This document shows positions 6,186-12,873 of a stretch of 12,887 nt of DNA, in pieces. How positions within the stretch are numbered: the stretch's first letter is position 1; every line of letters begins with the position of its first letter. Made by a program: the position numbers and the translations under genes. The notes under the pieces were generated by a model. That model had not been told where the DNA came from. It saw only the letters and a program-made list of their open reading frames with translations, and searched no databases. This stretch comes from Gemmatimonadota bacterium (lineage in GTDB: Bacteria; Gemmatimonadota; Gemmatimonadetes; Gemmatimonadales; Gemmatimonadaceae), in the NCBI GenBank assembly GCA_031127185.1, contig JARIET010000046.1, positions 1 through 12,887 on the forward strand, written 5' to 3'.

Positions 6186-8027
6186 CTAGTTGCCGCGTCC
6201 GCCACCACCGCCGGGCGGGCCGCCACCGCCGCGTCCGCCCCCCATTCCACCCATCCCGCCTGCACCCCCAAGCGGGCTGGCCATCGCCTTGGTGCGGTCC
6301 ATCTGTTCCTGACGGCGGAGCTGCAGGATGGCCGCGCTCATCAGCGCGACCTTCTCCCCTTCTTCCAGGCCGCTCTGCACTTCGGTGAAGTCATAGTTGG
6401 CGATTCCCAGGCGCAGCACACGCGGCTCCCATGTGCCGTCTTTCTGGACGAACACCATTCCGGAGCGCGGCGTGGCGTTTGGGTCCACGCGACGGCCACC
6501 CGCACCGCCGCGCCGGCCACCACCGCCGTTGCCGGAACCCATCTGCATTCCACCGGCCCCCGGTGCGCCGCCCTGCATTCCGCCCTGCTGGCCGCCGCCT
6601 TGCATCGCACCTTGGGCGCCACCCTGCGCGCCCGGGCCACCACGACCACCGCCGCTACGGAAGCGGCAGGCCGTTGCGACCATCTGGTCAACACCGAGTT
6701 CCTTGTACGCCGCTTCCATCTGCGTGCGCATCGCCGCGCGGTCCGCGTTCGGATCGCGCATCGAAGCCTGGAGGTCGGTGATCTTCTTGGCCGCCGCCGG
6801 CTTAGCCTTCATTGCCGCGTCGACTGTCGCGCACTGCGCGTCGGTAACGTCTGGCATCTGGCCACGGCCGCCGCGCCCGCCCTGGCGGCCCTCTCCGCCA
6901 CCGGCGCCCTGGCGCGCGCCCTGTGCAGCACCTGTCGCTCCCTGCAGCAGAAGCACCGGGTCGAGCTCCGCGCGACTGGTCTGTGCCTGCGCGCCGCCGG
7001 CCGGCGGGCCACCCGTGGTTCCACCACCGGCGCCACTTCGGGCACCACCGCGGCCACCGCCGTTGGGCATCACCTTGGCGCGCACGCTGTCGGCGTTGAG
7101 GCCGAGCGCCTTCGCGGCCACTTCATACTCGCGAACGTTGCGGATGGCATCGTTGGGCACCGACAGCACGTTGGAGCGCTCATCGGCCCGCACGCTGACT
7201 TCGCCGTTCATCCCAGGGCGAAGCAGTCCTTCGGAGTTGTCGAGTGAAATCAGTACCGGAAACATCGTGACGTTCTGCTGCACCACGGCCGACGGCTCGA
7301 TCTTTTCGACCGTGCCGTTGAATGCGCGTTCGGGGAAGGCATCCACGGAGACCGTGGCGTCCTGGCCAACCTGGATCTGGCCGATTTCGGTTTCTGCCAC
7401 GAGCGCGCGCGCACGAACCTGCGAGAGATCGGCCATGGTGGCGATCACCGTTCCGGCGCTCACGCCACCGGAGCCGGCCTGCACGACCTGGCCCCGCGCG
7501 ACGGGGCGCGTGAGCACAGTGCCTTCAGCCGCGGCGACAACGCGGGAGTCGAGCAAGCGCTGACGCTGCAGTGTCACCTGTGTCTTGCGGCTCTGCAGTT
7601 GCGCCGTGGCGCTGGCAAACGAGTTCTGCGACTGCTCCAGCACGTCCTTGGTGATCACGCGGTCGTTGTACAGCGCGGTGTTGCGATCCAGGACCGACTT
7701 GGCCAGGTCAAACGACGCCTGCGCGGCCGCTTCATCGGCGAGGTTCTGGCGGAGGTTCGTGCTGAGGTCGGTGGTGTCGATCTGCACGATCAGGTCGCCC
7801 GGGCGGATATAACTGCCCACTTCGATGGCCATGGCGATGACCTGGCCCGAGGCGGTCTTCGACTTGACCTCGACCACCGTGATGGGCTCAATGACGCCCG
7901 TGGCCTCGGCGTTCACCACGATATCCCGACGCTGGACCGTGGCCGTCTGGATTGGGACCGTCGTCGCCGCAGGCTTGTTGCAGGCGGCGAGGGTCAGCAC
8001 GAAAAGGATGGTGGTCTTGCGATTCAC
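6186..8027 (-). CDS. Periplasmic adaptor (membrane fusion) lipoprotein with large Gly-rich insertion
   Basis: A 613-residue adaptor of the HlyD/MacA/RND-MFP type, linking the permease to TolC. Seen: lipobox LAAC (Cys16), first lipoyl half VVEVKSKTASGQVIAMAIEVG (51-71), an alpha-hairpin coiled coil (about 86-157), second lipoyl half (162-198), beta-barrel (about 200-275), then VLSVPNDAIRNV (287-298). Here the membrane-proximal domain is interrupted by about 200 extra residues (about 321-521) and resumes at MVFVQKDGTWEPRVLRLGI (524-542) and GLEEGEKVAL. The tail (587-613) is again Gly-rich. MacA-type adaptors are usually near 370-400 residues, so the excess matches the insertion plus tail. GTG start with GGGAG at 6 nt. 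It follows tolC by 63 bp and precedes the permease by 21 bp. Confidence 0.93.
   Translation of the reverse strand: MNRKTTILFVLTLAACNKPAATTVPIQTATVQRRDIVVNAEATGVIEPITVVEVKSKTASGQVIAMAIEVGSYIRPGDLIVQIDTTDLSTNLRQNLADEAAAQASFDLAKSVLDRNTALYNDRVITKDVLEQSQNSFASATAQLQSRKTQVTLQRQRLLDSRVVAAAEGTVLTRPVARGQVVQAGSGGVSAGTVIATMADLSQVRARALVAETEIGQIQVGQDATVSVDAFPERAFNGTVEKIEPSAVVQQNVTMFPVLISLDNSEGLLRPGMNGEVSVRADERSNVLSVPNDAIRNVREYEVAAKALGLNADSVRAKVMPNGGGRGGARSGAGGGTTGGPPAGGAQAQTSRAELDPVLLLQGATGAAQGARQGAGGGEGRQGGRGGRGQMPDVTDAQCATVDAAMKAKPAAAKKITDLQASMRDPNADRAAMRTQMEAAYKELGVDQMVATACRFRSGGGRGGPGAQGGAQGAMQGGGQQGGMQGGAPGAGGMQMGSGNGGGGRRGGAGGRRVDPNATPRSGMVFVQKDGTWEPRVLRLGIANYDFTEVQSGLEEGEKVALMSAAILQLRRQEQMDRTKAMASPLGGAGGMGGMGGGRGGGGPPGGGGGRGN
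6465..7070 (-). other. Gly-rich insertion with embedded helical, two-cysteine segment in the adaptor
   Basis: Adaptor residues 320-521. Two Gly/Ala/Arg/Gln-rich linkers (about 321-390 and 457-513) flank a compact segment (391-456, positions 6660-6857) that reads as two or three amphipathic helices, begins DVTDAQ and has Cys399 and Cys454 near its ends. Apart from the lipobox Cys16 these are the only cysteines in the protein, so a disulfide between them is plausible in the periplasm. The second linker holds spaced methionines (475, 484, 494, 496). The segment begins with VTDAQ, loosely like the LTxxQ motif of Spy/CpxP proteins; that resemblance is weak. Confidence 0.7.
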
Positions 8028-8090
8028 TGCGAACTCCCGGTGGGGACGTATGTGCGTCGGTAGTTAAGAGACGGCGATTCCAGTGCTTCG

Positions 8091-9416
8091 TTACTTCAGG
8101 TCGCGGCCGATGATCTGCTCGATGTTGGCCTTGGCCAGCCGCGCATTCTGCCGCGACGAGACCAGGGCGCTGCGCGCGTTGTCCAGCGAAGTCTGCGCCG
8201 TGAGCAGGTCGAGCAACTGCTTGGTGCCGAGGTTGTACTGCTGTTGCACCACGCGAAGGTTCTCTTCCGCCGATGCGATCTGGAGCCGGTTCAGTTCGAT
8301 CGAAGCGAGTGCCGTGCGAAAAGTGTTGAGCTGCTGCGTGAGGTTCTGCTGGACGACGAACTTGTTGTCCTTGAGCGTGGCTTCGGCGTTCTCGAGCGCG
8401 ATCCGCGCCTGCACGCCCGTCTGTTCGCGCTGAAAGTTGTCCCAGAGGTTGTAGTTGAAGCTGAACGTGAGTCCCGTGCTGTTGCCGTTGGGGCCGTCAG
8501 CGATCTGGAACTTCTGTGAGTTCTCGATGGTCCAGCCGTAGCTGAGCCCCATCGTGAGGGTCGGCATATACGATGCCCTGGAGCTCTTCCGTTGCGCCTC
8601 GGCGACGCGCACCTGCGCCGTGTTCTGCGTGACGAGTGGCCCGGTGAGCGCCATTTGCACGAGTTCCGCCTCGGAGACATCGATCGGAGTGATGCTCGAC
8701 GAGTCGTCTGACATGGCGGTGACGGTGAACGGCGTCGCGGCATAGCGCGTGAGGGCCGCGTTGGCGTTGGCGATGGCGTTGTCAGCCGTGAGGATCGCCT
8801 GCCGCGCTGTGCCCACCGCGATCGCCGCACTCAACGAGTCGGTGCGGGTGGCCGAGCCGGCGTTCATCTTGGCCGTGGCCACGGCGAGTTGCTGTTGCGC
8901 CTGCTCGAGTTGACGCTGCGCGTTGGCGCGCTGCTCGCGTGCCGTCATGACGTTGTAGTAGGACGTCTTCACATTGAGTGCGACGGTGTACCGCTGCGTG
9001 ATGAGTGCGGCCTCGTTGGAGTTGAGGTTCGCCTGGGACTGGCGCCAGGTGTTCCAGCGCGTCCCGCCGTCGAACAACGTGAAACTTCCGAGATTCAGGC
9101 TCCGGCCATACGACCACGGCGTCGCCGTCGTCGGCAGCTTCACGCCTTCGGCGTAGCGGTCACCGCCGCGCTGCGACCAGCTGGAGCCAATGCCGAGCGT
9201 CGGGATGAAGCCGAGGTTGTAGAAGTTCCGCCGAACCTGGGCTTCGGTCTGGCGAATCTGGTTCCGCGCCTGCACGGCGGCAGGCTGGTTGAGCTGTGCG
9301 AGCCGGATGGCCTCGTCCAGCCCGATCGGACGCGCATCGCTCACACCCTGCGCCGAAATCGCCAGCACCGGCGCCAGCGCGATGGCCGCCGCCCCAACAC
9401 GAACTCGCATGTTCAC
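8091..9416 (-). CDS. TolC-family outer membrane efflux protein (cluster copy)
   Basis: A 441-residue outer-membrane factor forming the exit duct of a tripartite exporter. Seen: Sec signal peptide (about 1-22, ending AISA), PIGLDEAIRLAQLNQPAA at the first helix, two internally similar halves each with a beta segment (GFIPTLGIGSSWS and YMPTLTMGLSYGW) and long helices, and the characteristic YNLGTKQLLDLLTAQTSLDN near the C-terminus. Length is normal for the family. The GTG at 9416 overlaps the upstream stop as GTGA, implying translational coupling; an ATG two codons later (9410) has AAGG 5 nt before it and may be the true start. The adaptor and permease genes directly downstream are its likely partners. 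Confidence 0.95.
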   Translation of the reverse strand: MNMRVRVGAAAIALAPVLAISAQGVSDARPIGLDEAIRLAQLNQPAAVQARNQIRQTEAQVRRNFYNLGFIPTLGIGSSWSQRGGDRYAEGVKLPTTATPWSYGRSLNLGSFTLFDGGTRWNTWRQSQANLNSNEAALITQRYTVALNVKTSYYNVMTAREQRANAQRQLEQAQQQLAVATAKMNAGSATRTDSLSAAIAVGTARQAILTADNAIANANAALTRYAATPFTVTAMSDDSSSITPIDVSEAELVQMALTGPLVTQNTAQVRVAEAQRKSSRASYMPTLTMGLSYGWTIENSQKFQIADGPNGNSTGLTFSFNYNLWDNFQREQTGVQARIALENAEATLKDNKFVVQQNLTQQLNTFRTALASIELNRLQIASAEENLRVVQQQYNLGTKQLLDLLTAQTSLDNARSALVSSRQNARLAKANIEQIIGRDLK

Positions 9417-9811
9417 CTTGATTGTCCCCCGCGTCCCGCCCGCTCACGTTCGCGGCGGGCCGCCTGCATCTGGTCGTAGATCGCCTTCTGCTCGGAAGTG
9501 AGCAGCTGCGTCATGCGCTGGCGGTACTCGGTGTCCACGGAGTCCTGCGCCGCGCGGAGGGGCTCGAGCTGCACCTTCCACTGCTCCATCAACGCCTTGA
9601 ACTTGCGGTCCCGGTCGTCCATCACCGCCGTCGCGGAATCCCGCTGCGCCGGCGACAGTTGCAACTGGTCGAAGAAGCGGGTCCGCAGCGAGCGTTGTTC
9701 CGGGCTGTGGTCGCCGCGCGAGTAGGCGCGGTCGACCGCAAGCGCGATGGCTGCTCCAGCCAGCGCCGCGCCCAGATACATCGCAATCGCAAGACCCTTC
9801 GTCCGAGTCAC
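9413..9811 (-). CDS. Membrane-anchored Spy/CpxP/CnrX-like periplasmic protein
   Basis: A 132-residue protein with an N-terminal membrane anchor or uncleaved signal (about 7-27) and an all-helical, highly charged periplasmic part. Two LTxxQ-like motifs, LSPAQ (52-56) and LTSEQ (104-108), place it with the Spy/CpxP/Metal_resist group, which includes periplasmic chaperones and the CnrX metal sensor. It ends in a basic tail rich in Arg and Gly. There is a single histidine (His35) and no cysteine, so CnrX-type His-based metal coordination is not supported. Sitting between the anti-sigma-like gene and tolC, it is a good candidate for the periplasmic sensor that controls the anti-sigma protein. Start is GTG, 9 bp after the anti-sigma stop; the end overlaps the tolC start by 4 bp. 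Confidence 0.82.
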   Translation of the reverse strand: MTRTKGLAIAMYLGAALAGAAIALAVDRAYSRGDHSPEQRSLRTRFFDQLQLSPAQRDSATAVMDDRDRKFKALMEQWKVQLEPLRAAQDSVDTEYRQRMTQLLTSEQKAIYDQMQAARRERERAGRGGQSR

Positions 9812-9820
9812 GTCAGCGCC

Positions 9821-10201
9821 CTATTGGTGTCCTGTGAGCTTTCGCAGGGTTGCCTGCTCCCGCGAAATCGGCTCACGCTGGGCCAGCGCGGATTCGAGTC
9901 CTTCGACCTCCACAATCGCATCGACGGCCATCGTCTGGTTGAGCTGGGCCTGTGCACGAAGGAACATCCCACCGGCCAGAACCAGCGTCGCGGCCGCGGC
10001 GAACAACCCAACCCGCACCCAGCGGTCGCTCACGGTCCACCAGGCTTCACTCGCGCTGCCCTCCAGGTCGACCGTCGCCATGATGCGCTGCTCAAGACCC
10101 GTCCAGTACGCCGGGTCTGCTGGCGCGTGATAGATGGCACGCAATGCCACCGTCAATGCGTCATCGCGCACCAACTCTGGCCCCCGCTGCTCATCGCTCA
10201 T
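9821..10201 (-). CDS. Single-pass membrane anti-sigma factor-like protein
   Basis: A 126-residue protein starting MSDEQRGPELVRDD. Its ATG overlaps the sigma stop codon as ATGA, the usual linkage of a sigma/anti-sigma pair. Seen: a cytoplasmic N-terminal half (1-60) with a predicted helical stretch around LVRDDALTVALRAIYHAP, one membrane helix (about 61-82), and a short periplasmic helix-rich tail (83-126). No HxxxCxxC zinc motif is present, so it is not a ZAS-type anti-sigma; there are no cysteines at all. Role as anti-sigma is inferred from position and topology, not from a recognised domain. The periplasmic tail could contact the next gene's product. The same open frame runs upstream to 10522, but that part lies inside the sigma gene in another frame. 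Confidence 0.75.
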   Translation of the reverse strand: MSDEQRGPELVRDDALTVALRAIYHAPADPAYWTGLEQRIMATVDLEGSASEAWWTVSDRWVRVGLFAAAATLVLAGGMFLRAQAQLNQTMAVDAIVEVEGLESALAQREPISREQATLRKLTGHQ

Positions 10202-10803
10202 AGTTCGCTCCTGATCTCTCCAAGTATCGCGCGCAATTGCGTCCGCGCGTAATGCAGGTCCGATCGAGCCGTCCCCTCGGGGATCGACAGGATCTTCCCG
10301 ATTTCCGAATGCTTGAACCCCTCCACATCGTGTAGCACTATCACGGCGCGTTGCCGCGCCGGGAGCTGGTCCAGCGCCGCGGCAAGGCGGCTCCGGAGTT
10401 CGCTCCCTTCGGCCGGATCGCGAAAGGGCGAGGCCACCGTCTCCGGCAGTTCGTCCGCATCGCGCACCTTGCGCCGCCGCGTGATGTCCAGCGCCGCATT
10501 CGCGACGATCCTGTGCAGCCACGCGCCAAACGCCTGGTCCGGCAGAAAACGCTCGAGGGCGCGGTACGCGTGCAGGAACCCATCCTGCACTGCGTCTTCC
10601 GCATCCTCGTGATTGGCGACGATCGCCCGGGCCACCGCGTACGCCCTCCGCTCGTGCATGCGCACAAGTTCCGAGAACGCTTCCCGTTGGCCGCGCTGCG
10701 CAGCCAGCACGAGCTCGCGCTCGTTTGCCGGCCGTTCAGACACGGTCCACCGGGACTTCCGGACGGCCTGCACAGCCCCAAACGGCAGCGCTGCGCTGGT
10801 CAC
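10198..10803 (-). CDS. ECF-family RNA polymerase sigma factor
   Basis: A 201-residue sigma-70-family extracytoplasmic function factor. Seen: sigma region 2 (about 41-110) with DAEDAVQDGFLHAYRAL (67-83) for core binding and FGAWLHRIVANAALDITRRR (92-111) for -10 recognition, then region 4 (about 135-192) with LPARQRAVIVLHDVEGFKHS and the helix-turn-helix EIGKILSIPEGTARSDLHYA (167-186). Regions 1.1 and 3 are missing, as expected for ECF factors. The GTG start at 10803 has AGAGGA 4 nt upstream, which supports it over a GTG at codon 21. Directly followed by an anti-sigma-like gene and a periplasmic sensor candidate, it most likely drives its own cluster, including the efflux genes, in response to an envelope signal. 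Confidence 0.95.
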   Translation of the reverse strand: MTSAALPFGAVQAVRKSRWTVSERPANERELVLAAQRGQREAFSELVRMHERRAYAVARAIVANHEDAEDAVQDGFLHAYRALERFLPDQAFGAWLHRIVANAALDITRRRKVRDADELPETVASPFRDPAEGSELRSRLAAALDQLPARQRAVIVLHDVEGFKHSEIGKILSIPEGTARSDLHYARTQLRAILGEIRSEL

Positions 10804-10807
10804 GCGA

Positions 10808-10814
10808 TCCTCTC
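10808..10814 (-). promoter_or_regulatory. Ribosome binding site of the ECF sigma gene
   Basis: Minus strand GAGAGGA, 4 nt before the GTG at 10803. It supports this GTG as the start over the in-frame GTG 20 codons later, which lacks a comparable site. In the 75-bp gap 10804-10878 I could not place a convincing sigma-70 or ECF-type promoter. Confidence 0.55.
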
Positions 10815-10878
10815 GTCAATCACATTCTCCCATACGTGTTCGGGGCAACGTCCGTTGGACGCGCCGGGGCTTGTTCGG

Positions 10879-11496
10879 TTAGCCCACACCCGGGTCGCCA
10901 GCCGGCCCACTTCCAGCCAGGCCGAGCAGCGCCGCGCGCTCGCGCATCGCACCAATGACCAGCGCGATATGCGCATCCATCTCCACCCCAAGCTCGGCAG
11001 CGCCGCGAACGACATCCTCGCGGCTCACCCCGCGGGCAAAGGCCTTGTCCTTCATCTTCTTCCTGACACTCGCCACCTCGAGATCATTCACACTCCTCGA
11101 TGGGCGCACCAGTGCGCAGGCCGTCACCAGCCCACACAGCTCGTCCACGGCAAAGAGCGTCCTGGCCATCGACGTCGCACGGTCCACTCCGGTGTAGTCC
11201 GCGTGGCCAAGGATGGCCTCCAGCACGTCTTCGGGATAACCAAGGGCGCGCAGATGTCGTACGCCTTCGCTGGGGTGTTCGGCGTCCGGCGCGTGTGCGT
11301 TGTTCGGAAATCGCTCGTAGTCAAAATCGTGCATCAGTCCGGCGAGCCCCCAGCGCTCAACATCCTCGCCAAACTTCGCGGCGTACGCACGCATGGCGCC
11401 CTCGACCGCAAGCATATGGCCGCGCAACGACTCGCTCGGGGTCCACTCCATCATCAGGGCAAGCGCATCGGCGCGCGAGGGCAGGGCGTCAGGCAT
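10879..11496 (-). CDS. HD-superfamily hydrolase (predicted phosphohydrolase)
   Basis: A 205-residue protein with the metal-binding HD pattern: His27 (LRGHMLAVE), His56-Asp57 (GLAGLMHDFDYE), His74, His98 (ILGHADYTG) and Asp118 (FAVDELCG). The C-terminal helical part contains SVRKKMKDKAFARGVSRED (143-161), typical of the stand-alone HDIG-type predicted hydrolases. HD enzymes of this sort cleave phosphomonoesters or nucleotides using divalent metals; the substrate of this group is not established. The protein has no signal peptide and should be cytoplasmic. It starts 9 bp after the stop of the upstream tolC-like gene, probably in the same transcript, and its stop is 75 bp before the ECF sigma gene. 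An enzyme of metabolism with no evident link to efflux is the likeliest reading. Confidence 0.88.
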   Translation of the reverse strand: MPDALPSRADALALMMEWTPSESLRGHMLAVEGAMRAYAAKFGEDVERWGLAGLMHDFDYERFPNNAHAPDAEHPSEGVRHLRALGYPEDVLEAILGHADYTGVDRATSMARTLFAVDELCGLVTACALVRPSRSVNDLEVASVRKKMKDKAFARGVSREDVVRGAAELGVEMDAHIALVIGAMRERAALLGLAGSGPAGDPGVG

Positions 11497-11505
11497 CGGT
11501 GTCGA

Positions 11506-12873
11506 TCAGGGAAGGTCGGTGACGGTGCCCTGCGCGCGGGCGAGATGCACCCGGGCCGCGAGCAGGGCGCTCTCAGATTCGATCAGAAATGTGCGCGCCG
11601 CGTTGAGGTTTTGCGATGCCACGATCACATCGGCGTTTCCGCTGACGCCGGCACTGAAGCGATCGCGGGCCTGCGCGACCTCCTGGGTGGCCAGCCGTTC
11701 GCGCTCGCGGGCCGCCAGGAGTTGTTCGGCGGCGGAGCCGATATCGAGAATGGCCGCGCGCACGTCGGTCTCGGCTTGCGCGGCCAGTTCGCGCCGGCGC
11801 AGATCGATCTCGCGCGTCACTGAGCGCTGTTCCGCAAGGCGGGCCTCGCGACGGAAGCCATCAAAAATCGGCACGCCAACCTGAATGCCCCACGACCAGG
11901 TGTTGAGCAGGTGGTTGGTCGATCGTCCTGCCGCACCGTCGTCCGCGAACGCGGCCACTGTGGGGAGCCGTTCCGCATGCACGGCTCGCACCTGACGTTC
12001 GGCCGCCCCGATCTGTGCGGACACCGCGCGGAGGTCAGCGCGACGTGCGAGGGCAACCTGGACCGCGGCATCGACGACCGGTTCGGGCGCGGCAGGGCTG
12101 GGGGCGCCAATCAGGTTGGCAAGTGCAAACGGTGCAGTCGCCGCAAGCCCCATGGATCGGGCGAGTTCCAGGCGCGCGCGCGCCAGGCCATTCCGCGCGG
12201 CGATCACCTGTGCACGCGCCAGCGCGGCCTGGGACTCGGCGCGGGTAACATCGAGGGCAATGCCGATGCCAGCCGTGCTTTGCGCCCGGGCGAGATCTAC
12301 GAGTGACACGGCGAGCGCTGAATCCGATATTCGTGCGCTGAGGAGCGCTTCCGCACGCATCGCGACAACGGCCGCGAGCGCGGCCCCCGCAGCCGCCTGC
12401 TGCGCGATGGCATCGGCTTCACGGTCGAGTGCGTCGGCCGTGGCACGTGCCGCTGCCACGCGGGCGAGCGCGGCGGGGTCAGCCAGGGCTTGCCGAACGG
12501 ACGCGCGCAGGTCGTATCCGCGGACTGGGCCGAGGACCTGGCCGTTAGGGTCGAGGAGCGGCTGGCCGTTTGCCGGGTTGGCGAGGGAGAGGCCGAAGCC
12601 CGCGCTGTTCAGTGTGCGCTCGCCCTCACTGGCGATGGCGCTGATAGTTGGCAGGAGATCGGCGCGGCGCTGGCGGACGCGTGTAGTGGCCTGGGCCGCG
12701 CGTTCGCGCCCAACCTGCACGAGGGCGCTCCGTTCCGCAGCGGCGCGTGCGGCGCCGCCGATGGTCAGCGTGCCAGACGGTTCCTGAGCAGGGAGCGCGC
12801 CAGCGCAACAGAGTGTGGCCAGGGCGAGCGTGGCGGGAACTGCAATGCGAGCGGCGGACGTGTGACTGAGCAT
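11506..12873 (-). CDS. TolC-family outer membrane efflux protein (second copy)
   Basis: A 455-residue outer-membrane factor. Seen: a signal peptide with hydrophobic core VPATLALATLCCAGALPA (cleavage likely near residue 29; the two cysteines do not form a proper lipobox), long Ala/Arg-rich helices with two-fold internal similarity, ADLLPTISAIAS (71-82) and AERLPTVAAFAD at equivalent beta positions, GIQVGVPIFDGFRREARLAE, and a C-terminal ARDRFSAGVSGNADVIVASQ that matches the usual end of TolC proteins. It is clearly diverged from the cluster TolC. ATG start with GGAG about 8 nt upstream. Its partner adaptor and pump are not in this window and may lie upstream of the right edge. The HD hydrolase gene follows after 9 bp. 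Confidence 0.92.
   Translation of the reverse strand: MLSHTSAARIAVPATLALATLCCAGALPAQEPSGTLTIGGAARAAAERSALVQVGRERAAQATTRVRQRRADLLPTISAIASEGERTLNSAGFGLSLANPANGQPLLDPNGQVLGPVRGYDLRASVRQALADPAALARVAAARATADALDREADAIAQQAAAGAALAAVVAMRAEALLSARISDSALAVSLVDLARAQSTAGIGIALDVTRAESQAALARAQVIAARNGLARARLELARSMGLAATAPFALANLIGAPSPAAPEPVVDAAVQVALARRADLRAVSAQIGAAERQVRAVHAERLPTVAAFADDGAAGRSTNHLLNTWSWGIQVGVPIFDGFRREARLAEQRSVTREIDLRRRELAAQAETDVRAAILDIGSAAEQLLAARERERLATQEVAQARDRFSAGVSGNADVIVASQNLNAARTFLIESESALLAARVHLARAQGTVTDLP

Noticed and set aside
6490..7040. Possible DNA tandem repeats in the Gly-rich region
   Set aside because: Codon-level repetition of GGN/CAG/ATG reflects protein composition; no regular repeat unit could be defined by eye.
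5712..7563. Plus-strand open frames of 511 (5712-7247) and 388 (6397-7563) codons
   Set aside because: Antisense to the permease and adaptor genes; composition is Ala/Thr/His- or Pro/Arg-rich, mirroring the Gly-rich adaptor insertion. No start signal or domain seen.
9413..9811. Calling the Spy-like protein a metal sensor
   Set aside because: Gene order is CnrX-like, but one histidine and no cysteine do not support the known CnrX ligand set; kept as a generic Spy/CpxP-like protein.
10202..10522. Upstream extension of the anti-sigma frame
   Set aside because: The frame stays open inside the sigma gene, but that part lacks domain features, and the ATG at 10201 overlapping the sigma stop is the natural start.
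10849..10861. Inverted repeat CGTCC-GTT-GGACG between the HD hydrolase and sigma genes
   Set aside because: The 5-bp stem is short and no T-run follows on either strand, so I do not call it a terminator; an operator role is possible but unsupported.
10804..10878. ECF-type autoregulatory promoter for the sigma gene
   Set aside because: GAAC-like elements exist (for example CCGAACA) but none has a CGTC-like element at the usual 16-17 nt spacing, so no call was made; the promoter may lie farther upstream.
10351..11823. Plus-strand open frame of 490 codons
   Set aside because: Antisense to the sigma factor, the HD hydrolase and part of a tolC gene, all with clear motifs. It crosses gene boundaries with no independent evidence.
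12116..12787. Plus-strand open frame of 223 codons
   Set aside because: Antisense to the TolC gene and almost entirely Ala/Arg/Ser, an artefact of its Ala-rich helices.
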